Shown piece by piece: positions 35,447-47,219 of a DNA stretch of 64,000 bases. Positions within the stretch are counted from its first letter, which is position 1. Every line of letters begins with the position of its first letter. The notes under the pieces were generated by a model. That model did not search any database. It was not told the origin of the DNA and was given only the letters and a program-made list of their open reading frames with translations. A program made the translations under genes and the position numbers. Source of the DNA: Sabellastarte sp. h YS-2021 (taxonomy: Eukaryota; Annelida; Polychaeta; Sabellida; Sabellidae); contig OZ024927.1 in assembly GCA_964017235.1 (NCBI GenBank), positions 56,301,293 to 56,365,292 on the forward strand. The letters run 5' to 3'.

Positions 35447-36673
35447 TCACTTGACCTTGTCCTTTCCTTGGTCCCCAGTCCTACGCCTCAAGCAATCCTG
35501 AGTTTTATGATAAAAGTAACGTCCCACTTCCTTAAAACAGTAGGAACATGCATGCTTCCAAATTTGGCCCCCTACCACGTGATCAGATGAAAATTTACAG
35601 TCGTTCTTGTTGAAGTCCTCACAAATCTTATCTTTTGCTGCACCTTTATTGTCCCTGGTGTTGGTGGGATTCGACTTTGCAGGGATGACACGAGCTGTAT
35701 TCCGGATCCGGATTTTCTCGACCATATCCGGACGCCTCCATGTAACTTTCCCTCGCTCCATGTCCTGTAGTAGGACCATATGCGCGTGGCGAGCTGTCAA
35801 CCAGTTGGTTTCAAGAGCATCCTGTAACAGATGGCGACCATATTCGAGCATATTGTTCCGGACAGTGTTACTGTGCTCCTCCTGGATGCATCCCATAAAC
35901 CCAATAAGGAACTGGATGGGGGAGAGGTCCTTGTATTCTGGGAGGTTTCCCCCCGCACCAGGGAAGCAATGATGGTGGGGCCAGGGGATCTCCAGTTTTA
36001 CTGAGTTGTCCCCAGCCCTGTGCAAGCCCGACTTTAACTTTTTACCTGGTTTGTGGTGAGAAGATCTTGCCTGCCCCTGTAGCTTCAACAGTTGCCTCTG
36101 TACTTTCCTCTGTGTGGCGTCATCTTGCTTCAAAAACTGCATGGAGGGCTGAGCATCTGACAATTCAGTGTCTGATATGTCAGATAGATGTGAATCTGAT
36201 GGTTTCGAGGTGAACCTGGAGTCCTCCTCGTCCGATGAGTCAGCAACAGACTGATGCGTCGCCCTTCTGACGTGTTGACGCCCTGCCTTCCTAGACAGCT
36301 TACCCTCTGCTACTGGGGAGCTGTGCACGAACTGTGACGCTGACACTATGGGGTCTTGCTGGTTAATTTTCTTCTCTAGCTGCTCATTTTTGTCCTCTAG
36401 GTCCTGCATTTTTCGTAAAATTAAATCCAACTTAGTGTCCAAGTTATTCGTGGGCCCGGGGTGGGCCCCATCCCCAAGGATCTGATCTGAGCGCGAAGCC
36501 TTGTTTCCTCTGTCCATTTGCTGTACTGAGCGGTGTGTTGCATTCACAGAGTCCTCTTGATCAGCTGACATAGCTGGAGCACTGAGATTGAATAAGCGTT
36601 TACATCTATTCCCTACAGGTCGAGAATGTTTTTTATCACACTTGGAACAGTAAGCCAGATTTTGAGATGCCAT
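35447..36673 (-). CDS. Ngaro ORF1, Gag-like protein
   Basis: A 408-residue Gag-like protein expected to package element RNA. The start ATG at 36673 lies 78 bp inside A1. The N-terminus has a Cys/His cluster (C9, C12, H16, C24 in 'YCSKCDKKHSRPVGNRC'), also seen in decayed copy 1. Residues about 85-105 look coiled-coil ('LILRKMQDLEDKNEQLEKKI'), followed by acidic and basic low-complexity sequence. The C-terminus carries a zinc-finger-like cluster ('ICEDFNKNDC', then 'HACSYCF', 'YHKTQDC'). The reading frame ends at a TGA (35447-35449) and continues open, in the same frame, into RT. Capsid assignment is by position and homology to other YR elements. Confidence 0.88.
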   Translation of the reverse strand: MASQNLAYCSKCDKKHSRPVGNRCKRLFNLSAPAMSADQEDSVNATHRSVQQMDRGNKASRSDQILGDGAHPGPTNNLDTKLDLILRKMQDLEDKNEQLEKKINQQDPIVSASQFVHSSPVAEGKLSRKAGRQHVRRATHQSVADSSDEEDSRFTSKPSDSHLSDISDTELSDAQPSMQFLKQDDATQRKVQRQLLKLQGQARSSHHKPGKKLKSGLHRAGDNSVKLEIPWPHHHCFPGAGGNLPEYKDLSPIQFLIGFMGCIQEEHSNTVRNNMLEYGRHLLQDALETNWLTARHAHMVLLQDMERGKVTWRRPDMVEKIRIRNTARVIPAKSNPTNTRDNKGAAKDKICEDFNKNDCKFSSDHVVGGQIWKHACSYCFKEVGRYFYHKTQDCLRRRTGDQGKDKVK

Positions 36674-36750
36674 GATACACTAAAACACTAAAATTTCTTA
36701 TAAAATTAGTCCTTATGTAAATTCCACAATTGCTTTTAAATTCCACAATT

Positions 36751-36948
36751 GCTTTTAACCCGTCCACAACAAATGTAAGAATGAAGAGGTGGAGCTGGAA
36801 AGCTTGGGGGGTGGAAGAATTGGCGGGAAAGCAGGATTCATGAGGTGTCAGATTGATATTGACACCAATGCTTTGACAAGAATTACTTGAACATAAATGA
36901 CACTTCAAACCCTGTCAGACTGATACGTTCTGCATGCATTAACAACAA
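36751..36948 (-). repeat. Ngaro split direct repeat A1 (5' end)
   Basis: 198 bp, identical to A2 at 32062-32259. It ends at the outer boundary 'gcatgcattaacaacaa' on the + strand. It contains a 53-codon upstream frame rich in Cys (start 36908), also present in A2, which I do not take as a gene. Confidence 0.93.
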
Positions 36949-37161
36949 TACTGACCAACGATAAGAGTAGAATCTACTGGCAAACTGGACCCAAATGTAA
37001 TGCCTTTTGCTATGCTCGTTGGCAGTTATAAATGGTTGCCATAGCAGTCTGGCCACTCGGTTTTATTGCTGGTGACTTCAGTACATCAAAGAAGGGATCT
37101 GTGCCAATCATATCCTATACCCTGTATCTGTTTTCATACTTATTGTTACCCCTCACTATGG
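36949..37161. other. Flank of the Ngaro element
   Basis: No gene. Starts at the element's 5' boundary. Confidence 0.4.
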
Positions 37162-37425
37162 ATATGTTGCACAGTTTTTTTCGTTGCTTTGAGATTTCAA
37201 CTTGTTTTACTAATTAGCTATACAAAATGGCGCCCTGTTGTGAGGTATATTTTAAACTTTCTTCATGAAAGAAGAGAAATGTATACAATATAGGACTCGA
37301 GTAATATTCCTACTGTATATCACTGATGTGTTGTCATGTAAATGACACAGCTGCACTTTTTAGAACCACATTATGTAGGTGTGGAACTGTGTTAACATTA
37401 CAGTTTAATAATATCCCTATGTTAA
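37162..37425 (+). repeat. Interspersed repeat, copy 2 (pair at 24291)
   Basis: Homologous to 24291-24565 in the same orientation. See shared words there. Confidence 0.75.
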
Positions 37426-38272
37426 ACGAGAGGCATTGTACAAATAGTTATATTCCTGTATAGATGCATGAAAGGAATCCCCATGAAAGTCCCCTAATAT
37501 ATATATTTACTTCCTTGTAGAGTTTCTCAATAAAGCTAAATCTATACACGCCTTTGTTCATTTGCACTTGTCATAAATTGAGAAAGGTGGGAGTTAAGAA
37601 TGGATATTTACCATGTCCTCTTGTTTATTGTTTATTTAGAAGTTTCCATGGTAACTGAGATCATTCGGGGGTAAGTGTATCTCTCAAAAGTTAATTGTTT
37701 AATATTTAAAAAGAGAATATCTTCTTCCATTTTTCCTTGTAGAAAGTGTTTTGTCTGTTGTAATGGACCACCTAATACTGCAGTTATAAACAATTTATTT
37801 TTAATTTTAACTGGATAATTTATATTTTAAGGTTTTTTTTCTTCTTTTGGTGATGTTCCTTCATAATGTTTGCATTTTATTATTTGTATGTAGCAGTGTT
37901 TCATTTGACAAAATAAAGCTATCATCTAAAATTATCGTCAAAAAAGTTATAAATAGGATAGTTTGATTTATGTTTTAAACTGAGAGAAGGGTTATGCCTT
38001 TAATTTAATGAACATTGTCTTATATTGTTCAATTTTAGTTTTAAAATTCTTGTCACTTTCCAATGCTCTAAACAGTATTCAAGTTAATGTTGACTAATTT
38101 TTTCTTGATTCAGCTTATAAATTGAAGAAAATACTTATTATATTATCAATTTCTACAATTTTTGTAATTTTGGTCATTGGAATATAGCATTGCAAACCAT
38201 TGTTCCAGTAACCATAAACTGATAACATACTCGCTCCAATAATTAGTCCAATAATTGTAAATTAAACGAGGC
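37426..38272. other. Unassigned non-coding DNA
   Basis: AT-rich (long T and A stretches), no supported feature. Confidence 0.4.
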
Positions 38273-38625
38273 ATGTTGGTTCAGTAGGTAGCCCACTCTT
38301 CTCTCGGGTTATGGGTAAGAATTGAAGTTTTTAGTGCAGAATCTGGACCAACTAGTAAGTATTAAGAGTTTTCTCCATCCTCTCAACTAACAGTCGTAAT
38401 GTGATCAATACAGTGTGATGCTTTTGAAAAAAACCCTTAAAATCCAAACAAGTATTTGAACATCAAACTGGATAACAGGATTTAATTAACTTCAAGAAAA
38501 GACTTGAAACCTTTCTATTTAAGAGTGTTTATTTATTTGAGTAGCGCAGTGATTAGTCAATCAGTGACTAGAATTGACTACATAAGACCTTATTATTATT
38601 ATAATTATTATTATTGATACCTTTT
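38273..38625 (+). mobile_element. SINE with LINE-like 3' tail
   Basis: The head 'ggcatgttggttcagtaggt' resembles an RNA polymerase III A box, and the expected B box near 38325 is degenerate. After about 150 bp of body, 38480-38560 can still be read as an L2/CR1-type RT C-terminus ('FKKRLETFLFKS'). It is followed by 'gagtagcgcagtg' and an (ATT)n tail at 38588-38615. A tRNA head plus a LINE 3' end is the standard SINE design for borrowing LINE machinery. Old and diverged. Confidence 0.55.
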
Positions 38626-38814
38626 TGAGATGGGTATCCTTTGGTATTGAAGAATATTGGTATAATGATAAAAAGAATTTCGCTGCAGCTTAAATGATTT
38701 ATTTTGTACATATAACTTTAGACAATCAGCTCCCCAAAACAAAGTTTACACAGAACCTGAGATAATGCATGAAATAACATTAAAATCCTATATACTAGTA
38801 TATAGTAAGCCTTA

Positions 38815-40945
38815 CCCACCAGGCACAAGACGTCATTTCGATATCAATGATTGTCTAAACTGGGACCTGATGTCATTTTGATAGCATAATGATATCTAGA
38901 CATTATTTGATGGAAACAGACCTGTTGGTCATTACATGTGATGTCAGTTTGACATCATTTAATTGCGCAAAATCTGCTATTTTTCTCTCCACATCATATT
39001 GATGTCATTGTGCCATCAGAGGATAGATTAATGTACACCATAAGTTGGTAATTTTTGTGACTTCTTTTTGACTTCTTCAAACTTCCCCAATATTTTTTCT
39101 CTTTGGCTCAATAATGTCACTGTTACATCATGAAGTTCATAGATGTTTTTTTTACTTTAATATTTCTTGACACATCATTTTGATGTCATTATTAACACTT
39201 ATTTCTCATATTTAACACACAGGCTGTTTGAGTTATATATTTATGTGTAACATCAATCCCAATTGTCAGTCAAACCCAATTGATTAATCACGAATCACTG
39301 AAAAGAATTTTGATCACTTCCATAATCAAGATTTCACTGAGAGCAGATTTTACCTACTACCAAAAATTTACAAAAAGGACATCAGTGGCAGACAAATTTG
39401 CAGTACTACAAACCATCCCACTTTTTGAATAAGTAAATATAAAAAAGTATATGGCAGGAGCACCCCCTTAGATCAATGACACTACTGACTTTTTGAAACA
39501 ACTGTAACTAATACCAGCATTACCATATGGCAGTCTGCTGGTAATCCTTGATGTAACTTTGTCATATGCAAACATTCAAAAGGAAAAAGGAATTAGGGTA
39601 GGAAATCACAAATTAAGGGACCCTAAAATGATCAAACATACTGTACATAATGAAGCTTATGAGATTAGTATTACAAAATACAAACTTCACTTTTATTTAT
39701 TTATTTCACTTTTAAAAGCAAATAACCATCAATTTGTGTTTAAATATGTTTTATTAAAGTAAAATACTTGAAATACTGCAACAATAGACCGGATATATAC
39801 TCCAGTCTCCAGGTAATTAAAATTTCTAGTTGTTGGTGGCAATTACAGGCGATAATAGACAGGTTCGGTCGTTTTCTTGTTAACAGTCATTCAAGTATTA
39901 GGTTGATCTACCTGTGATTGTTTGTTAACTTTTCTTACATGCATGATAAACTGAATTTGAGATGTAGTGGCACTGATATTTTGTTGTGTAATTGCTGTGT
40001 ATGAAGTGTACTAAAAGTACCAATAAATTTTTATTCACATTCCTGTTTATCACTCTCTGTAGGTACCAGTAGGAAACTGATGCCAATTCTTTATTATACA
40101 CAATTCCTTATTTAATTTAGTTTTATGTTATTTGAACAAAATTTAATTAATTTAAAATTTAATTTATTATCCACCACACATCGTATTTGACCAGTACAGA
40201 GGGTTATACGGAGCGGGATATATTTCATTTGTATACAACGGCGCCTCAATCACTTCCGGTTTTTCACCAATATCTCAGAAACTGTGTTACCTACAAATAT
40301 GTATTATATATCATAAGAAAGGTCTTCTTACAGTGCTTCTACTTATGTTTGTTACATAAGACTTCATGCAGAAATGACGGAGATATTGCAGGTTAAAGAT
40401 TGCAGTTGTTATATTCACTGGTGCCCATGATGCTTTCTGACATCCTTTTTCATATTCTCTCATCAAATATTCATACTATTGAACCCATAAATCGTACAGA
40501 ATGATGGATAATAAAAGTAAAAAACATTCCTCATTAGACATATGAAAATATATCAATCAAGAAGATTGACAATATAATACTGTTTTCTTCATTGTGATAT
40601 ATTTTTTCTGTATATGTCACTGGAGAACTTTTCCTATTGTAATGAAACTGTTCTCAAAAGGACGTATATAATTTTGGGTGGATTTGAAACTTTAAATTAC
40701 TTCCAATTTGGATGTCATAAAAATTTAATTTTGATATAATATATGATGTCATTTAGAGTTCCCAAAAAGGATGTCATTTTGATATCTTGAAAATAACGTC
40801 TTTTTGATGTCACGATAATGATGTCATTTTGATGTCGTGAAAATGATGTCATTAGAACTTTCAAACCAAATCAAAAAAAGACAGTTTATTGACATCGGGC
40901 CCGTTGTCATTTTGATGTCTATACGATGTAAGTTTGCCCACTGGG
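38815..40945. mobile_element. Non-autonomous DNA element with CCCACC/CCCACTGGG ends
   Basis: Left end CCCACCAGGCACAAGACGTC and right end (reverse complement) CCCAGTGGGCAAACTTACAT are imperfect terminal inverted repeats, each flanked by TA (38813-38814 and 40946-40947). Both subterminal parts are packed with 'gatgtcattttgatgtc' palindromic words (38860-39190 and 40700-40930). The 1.5-kb interior has no transposase. Its end design is shared with 62113-62860. Confidence 0.65.
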
Positions 40946-40947
40946 TA

Positions 40948-43300
40948 TATACTGTAAAAGTTGAAATTTTCACTTAGCATTAAATTCAGCTGTTTTAGCT
41001 AATGAGCTTGAATAGAAAAGCATAATTCCTAGTGAAATATGAAATATTCATTTGTCTCTCAAGTAGAAACCAGCTCAAAGCGATGAATTAGTGAATTTTC
41101 ACTTATACAGTATATAGTCTATCTCAAAGCGATGAATTAGTGAATTTTCACTTATACAGTATATAGTCTATCTTATAAAAACAATTACGTAGCCCTGATC
41201 ATATGTTCCCCCCGGAAGTTTCCATATGCCATTGCATATTTTCTCTTGATCTGAAGGCCAAAGTTCTGTCAGAATTTTGGTTTTCAGTTTCTGATTTAAC
41301 ATCTAGGTGCCACAGTGATATGGACCTGTCTCAATATGACCCTGGGTGTTGAATTCTTTGTAAAACCCTAACTTTTACCAGCAACTAGGTTATGTAGTAA
41401 GTCACAGATTTAATTCATAAGAACTTGTGCCTTGGGTTAAATTTCTCTGTTAGCCTGAATTTTGAAATGTAATATCAGGAAGGAACTTGTCAATGTCTGA
41501 TATAGTGTGAGTAAAACCCAGAAAAAATCTATTGGTCTTTTTCTCTTCTTTCCCAAAAACTGGTAATGTAATACTAACTATAAAATCTTTTGAAAGTAAC
41601 CTCTGATCTAAAATCCAATAAAAATATGTGTATCTTTGTGGTATTTTCTGTTTTACCCTGCAGAGGAAAGTCTTTCTGAATGTTGGCAGGCTGATATTTT
41701 TGTTTACAGTAAAAAGTTCAATGACACAACTGTAACAGATAAGTAGATTAAATAAATAAATTTCACTGAATTACAACAAAATGTCCAGCAATAGTTCTGA
41801 AGTCATTGATCAAAATAAATGTAGCAAGTAATCATTAACCAAACTTGAAAATCACCGGGTCCCTCAGATTTATCTGAAGTCATTGGGTATGTGCATATAC
41901 CATAAACAAATAATACATTCATAAAGATAACCTGTGGAGTAGCTACAAAAAGTGGAATTACTTCCTCAAATTTTAAGTGTTTTTTTCCCAAATAATAGAG
42001 ATTAGTTAAATATTTGATCAGTTTTATCTGTATATTTAGCATGAGTTATTTTTGTTGATCCCCTCTTCTTCCACAAAAATTCAGTGTACAATAAAACTTC
42101 ACTAAGGGCACATTTTGTCTTGATGAAATTGCAAGCATCGTGTGTATCCCTTTTCACACAGAGAGTACATCTCAAAACCAACCTGCGTTAATATACTGAA
42201 CTATTCATACACATTTGCAACTGGAAAATATTGCAATAAAGTATGATGTTATTCTTTGTTATGCTTGGACGAACACAAGCACAGCAAATCAGAGGATGGT
42301 CTTTTGATTCTGAAAAACAGACAAAATCGGGTGCTTGAGGTGTCTTCATTTTATTAGCCAATTGCAATACCATACTGACTGGGAAAAAGTAGTAGAGTGG
42401 TTACACCCATATTTACACACAACAAAAAGAGCTGATCTAATGATAACAGTATTTAACATACCCTGTCAAAACACAAAAGGGTTTTTGTGTGTTTGACAAA
42501 TCCCATACCAAAACTTCCCCATTTTTCTGATCTTGAGGAAGAAAATTCACCCTTTCCTTCCATTTAAAATGGGCTCGTATTTATGTGGTGTATACAGATG
42601 TGTAGGTTAATCCCAGACATAAATATAAGCATTTTTCAGCCAGGTTTGATCTGAAAATGGTAATAATTACTGATAATTTTGCCAGACAGCTACATTCCTT
42701 GTTCGAATGGCCACGACAGAGCAAGACTTTTTCCTTCATAAAATCTGAGAAAATATCAAATAATGCTAGTCATATCACAGAACTATTTTGTCAATGTTCT
42801 GAGTCATGTCTAAGCAAATATATACTCGTAGCCATATCATGAAACTAAATTTATTTTAAATGTCCTGAGTCACGTCTTTTCACTATTAATTTCATACAGG
42901 TTATTTTCCTGTTAATTTTCAGCCCGACATCCCAGCCTAGATAGTAAAATGTTATAATAATAGAAATCATTTTCATAATTTAAGGAAACCCATCTCCTCT
43001 CCATCTTATCATAATCTGGTTTCAAATCCAGCTCATGATAAAATTAAAAGTGGTGCTAAAAGAATGTGAAATCCAAACTTAAAAGTGGCAAAAGGACACA
43101 GTCAAACCTGTGGTAGTCCGGGCTAAGACATTTGATGAAACTTGCCCCGATTCTTAAAACTTCATGGGTCTTTCACACATCCCTGAAAATAATTCTGATG
43201 ACCTGCTGATGCAGTTCAGATAGTAAGCTAGATTGTATTATTCAAAACATGGACATAAAAGAAGTAAATTAGCTGAAGGGCCGATGTAATGAAGGGACTT
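40948..43300. other. Unassigned non-coding DNA
   Basis: No gene recognised. It contains an exact 50-bp tandem duplication at 41073-41172 ('ctcaaagcgatgaattagtg' and onward). Confidence 0.45.
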
Positions 43301-43304
43301 AAGC

Positions 43305-43560
43305 CTAGGGCCATTTTCACAAAGGGTCTTAGACTAAGCCAGGACTTAGGCTAAGTCAGGGACTTAAATCTAAAATCTGAGTCTTTTGTTTTAGCAAAGT
43401 CTGCTTCTTTAATAGATTTCACAAAGAGTGACTTAGGTAACCCCTGATCGCAGACTCAAGTTTAAGATTTTCGGCTCGGATATTTGACACTACTCATCTA
43501 GGTCTACAGGTTCAGACTCGAGCAGACTCAACTTGAGAGTGGGGGCTAACTTTGAGCAAC
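43305..43560. repeat. Candidate MITE-like repeat
   Basis: 'attttcacaaagggtcttag', 'cttaggctaagtcaggg' and 'gactcaagtttaag' show internal palindromy of the CTTAG/CTAAG type common in MITEs. No matching opposite end is identified. Confidence 0.3.
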
Positions 43561-43769
43561 CAAAGAGGTGGCTCAAGTATCTCAAGTTTATATTATATCA
43601 TCTATTCATGATTATGTTTATAATTATAAATCATGAGTGTTCTAATGTCTTGAAAACAAATAAAACTGAATTTACATCAGTTGTAGTGGAGACTTTTGGC
43701 TCAGACCTATTGTATACAGACTGGAACCCAGAACGCAGCTAAGACCAAAGACACAGATTTATACCAGTG

Positions 43770-44340
43770 GCTCAGCCTAAGGCAGTCAAGGTCAAATGTG
43801 AAATCAAGGTCACATAATGACATTGCGCACCTATACCCCAAACAATGTCCTCACAAAGTTTGAACTTTTTATACCATGCATTGTCGAGATATAGCCCGGG
43901 CAAGTTTTTATAGGTCAAGGCCACTACAGCATGATCAAAAGTCAAATCATGGTCCCACTATACTGTTGCAAACCTACACCCCCAACCAACATTCCTGCAT
44001 CAACTTCCTGCACCTTATAGTTTTCAAATTTTGTCTCAACAAGATTTAAAGGTCATGGTCGCTACTGCAAGATGAAAGTTGAAATCAAGGTCACATCATG
44101 ACATTACACATATACACCCCTAATCAATGTTTCTGTCATGTATCAACTTGCTGTGCCTTATGGTTTCTGAGATGTTGCAAACTTACACTCCAAAACCAGT
44201 GACCCCACAAAGTAATAACTTCCTATATCTTACGGTTTAAGAGATACAGCCCAGACACAATTTTCCCACCACCCATCCAACCGAACACGATGGGTGAAAA
44301 CCATACTGTACAGCCCCTTCAAAGGCTGTTTGGTAAAAAT
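43770..44340 (+). repeat. Interspersed GGTCA-rich repeat, longest copy
   Basis: Several tandem-like segments of about 150 bp, each with 'caaggtcacat-atgacatt', 'cctacaccccaaccaa', 'gagatatagccc' and 'aggtcaaggcca'. It ends with 'aacacgatgggtgaaaacca', as in the 30610 copy. Confidence 0.75.
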
Positions 44341-46459
44341 ATTGAATAAATATATGGAGTCATGAATAATTTATGATAATATGTAGTGTACACAATACTT
44401 CATACCAGAGATGAATACGTATATATATATACATGTATGCACGTGACATTTTTAGTTCACAGGTCAAGTAAAGAAAATATACAACAATGCAACCCTCTGT
44501 CGAGTTTGATAATTGATTAGCAAAATATACGGGTAACAGTCATGGTAAAGGAGGAAGTAAATTCATGTCATTCGTACATACGACAAATAGGCCTTCACTT
44601 CTCAATTGTTATTTGTGTGCTCTCAAGATGAAACCTGAAAAACGTTCTGCAAATAAAGACATGCTGAAAATTAAAAGTCAAAGACTCAAGACACCACAAA
44701 TACTTTTACCTGAAATAGGCTTTGTCTGGATCTGTTCTATAACAACACTTTTTAAAAATGATTAATATAGAGAAAATTTTACTGAAAAGTACAATGTAAC
44801 AGATATTGGTACCTGAGTTTATTGGTAAAAATACTTCCAGGCAAATTATTCAATATTTCCACTGTGATCAGAATCATCCCAGGTACATTGTATTGTTGAC
44901 AATCATTCCTGTGAAATATGCCCGTTTTGCCTGGTTTTTGGTCATCCGAGTATTTGGGGATATTTAGACGTTGCTCGTGATTTCTTACTTTCAAGACATC
45001 TGGTGTTAAGTTTCCAGTTAAGCGATCTATAAACGGGGATTTAATGTATTTAATTGGGTGATTTTTTTTCTGTGCGTGTTGCTTTTTGATATCTGTATTT
45101 TAAGATATCTTATGCTAAGTGGCCTGTTCAATATCTTTAATACATTATACACAAAATACTGAGCACTAAATATTTAATATTTATAGGTATTTTAATATAG
45201 CCTATAGTTGTTTAATTGGGCGCTGTTTTTTTTTCTATTTTTGTTGCTGCTACATATCTTTATTTTAAGTTATTTTATGTCGAGTTGGAGTCATCTTTTT
45301 TTGTTTTGATTCGGTAACACAATGGGTTGGATTCAGGGGACTTTTTGTTGATAAATGTCATAAAAGAGAGTACATAGGCAGATATTTGAAATTTATGTTT
45401 TTGTGTGAGAGTTTGTTCTATTCATTTTATTAAATATAGCTATAGAAAGTTTATAATAGCGACAGCTAGTCAAAAGCGTTTTGTGAGCATTTCATTAGAT
45501 CTATTTGGTTTTGTAAAATAAAGGTATAGAAAATCTGTAATAGCCAGAGCTATTCAAAAACCAAGGGCAAAAAGGTATGTACCTGTCATTTGTGATATAA
45601 AAGTGAACAATATATTCCTCTTTAAATGTCAAACCAAGTGTACAATGACTGATTGAAACTCAAATTTGAATTTAAAATTTCTAATACAGTATCAGAACAG
45701 GAGGCATCTAGAGAGGAATATATAAACATTGCCTCTTCCAACTAAAAGGTCAAAGGTCTGAATGGAAGCCAGATATGGGTAATACAGGTACAACAAGATG
45801 TACTCAGAGAGAGCAAAACGCTCGACTCCATGTGACCAGTCTCTAAAGTGATATAAAGTATTGTAAGGCAGACAATAAAATAAAACCAAACATGTAAATT
45901 AATTTTCGAAGAAATATCAAGTAGAAAGCCAAATTCATTAAAAATACATTGAAATGGGACCTCTGAAAATTCTTGATTTTTTTTGTATCCAAAATAAGAT
46001 CCAGATCTATTTTTTTGGTAACTTCTTCCTTTGGCCAGGTCCTACCCACAAAAATTTTTTTAATAAAGATCTGTTCATTAATTCTTGAGTGATCTAAAAA
46101 CAGATAGACAGACAAATAGACAAACAATTTGCACCCCAAAACATAAACTGCTGGTGGAGGTAAAATATAGCTTAAAAGTCACTTCTTGGTGAAAATCACT
46201 CATGGTAAATTTTTGTGATGGACTGTCAAGGAATTGAAAGAAAAAAAGAGAAAATAAACATAGAAATAATAATTAATAAAAATGATGAATATACCACCTC
46301 CCTCTTTATTATCTTTGTGTCAATTTCAAGACATAAAATGAGAAGAAATATTTTTACTTAAAGACAGCAAGTATCACAAGCTAGGTTTGTGACCTCACAA
46401 TGAGAATTGCATTGTGACATCATTAAGTATAATGACATCAGAAAGCAAAATATTGATTT
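44341..46459. other. Unassigned non-coding DNA
   Basis: AT-rich. A short (TA)n lies near 44420. Two diverged copies of about 90 bp sit at 45045-45130 and 45205-45290 ('tttaattggg', 'ttgctgctacatatctttattttaag'-like). Many poly-T tracts, no gene. Confidence 0.45.
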
Positions 46460-46463
46460 TTAA

Positions 46464-46745
46464 CGCTCGAGGATAGGAGAGGGTTATTGTGATCAGTTTG
46501 TTTCTGTCTGTCTGTCTGTCTGTGCACCGTTTAGCCCTTATAACTCAAAAACTATAACACCAATCGAGCTCAAATTTGGTGGGCAGGTATTTCATGGGGT
46601 ACAGACGGATTCTACCAAATGTGGTGTAATTTGTTTGAAAATTAAAGCCAAGAGAGAGTTTAATGTGTTAAATAATTTCTTTTAAACAACTTGTTAATTG
46701 AAAATAAAAAGTGTATGACTGAGTGTATTGAAATATCGTCGAGCG
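46464..46745. mobile_element. 282-bp MITE with TTAA target duplication
   Basis: Terminal inverted repeats CGCTCGAGGATA (left) and CGCTCGACGATA (right, reverse complement) are flanked on both sides by TTAA (46460-46463, 46746-46749). Inside the left end is a (TCTG)n tract followed by 'taactcaaaaacta'. TTAA duplications point to piggyBac-like or Kolobok-like transposase use. No ORF. Confidence 0.75.
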
Positions 46746-46749
46746 TTAA

Positions 46750-47006
46750 TTATTATCTAGTTATTATGTACATTTGTAGGATCACAGGCTAAGTCACAGT
46801 ATAATTTATAAACGCACAATACTTAATTAACTCAACCTAACATATACTAATCATAAATTAATACAAAGCGAGAGCTTTTTGAATCAGGTAAAATTTGGCG
46901 ATATTTCGTGATACCAGCTTAACACTCTATAAAAAGGTGGGACTTTCTTCACAATACAAACAAACAAACAATGGTACCTGTACACAACACCAATCATCCA
47001 GTTAAG
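46750..47006. other. Unassigned spacer between two MITEs
   Basis: No gene or repeat edge seen. Confidence 0.35.
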
Positions 47007-47219
47007 CTTAAACTCACTACACCTGCGTATGCGTACGCGTATGCATTCAGCATAAACTCACCTGTTTTGATCCTGCGTAGATTTATATTGCGTATTCTGT
47101 GTTTTGATTGTGATTTCCTTTAGTTCCCCCCCCCCCCCCGAGGCTTTCATACGCAACACATTGCACTGAGAATTAATGCAACGCAAGGAAATATACACAA
47201 CGCAGATAGTGAGTTTAAG
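47007..47219. mobile_element. 213-bp MITE-like inverted-repeat element
   Basis: Ends CTTAAACTCACTA...CTGCGTA and, inverted, CTTAAACTCACTATCTGCGTT form terminal repeats of about 20 bp with a small gap. The interior has alternating tgcgtatgcgtacgcg and a 14-C run at 47126-47139. A further 'gtgagttttaagcttaag' beyond the right end hints at a nested or duplicated end. Confidence 0.6.

Larger units (their letters stand above)
31664..36948 (-). mobile_element. Near-intact Ngaro element with split direct repeats
   Basis: In minus-strand order: A1 (36948-36751), gag (36673-35447), RT/RNase H (to 33413), tyrosine recombinase (33467-32448), B1 (32442-32260), A2 (32259-32062), about 215 bp, then B2 (31846-31664). 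A1 and A2 are 198 bp and B1 and B2 are 183 bp, identical by eye. This A1-ORFs-B1-A2-B2 arrangement is the hallmark of Ngaro/PAT-type YR retrotransposons. They replicate through a circular intermediate and integrate with a recombinase without target duplication. B1 and A2 join at 'aacaacaa|cagtcgac', which defines both outer ends. The element is 5285 bp and appears recently inserted. Confidence 0.93.

Noticed and set aside
36636-36908. Cys-containing small ORF in Ngaro A1 (also in A2)
   Set aside because: Identical because the repeats are identical. No sign of selection can be seen, and it ends in unrelated sequence in each copy.
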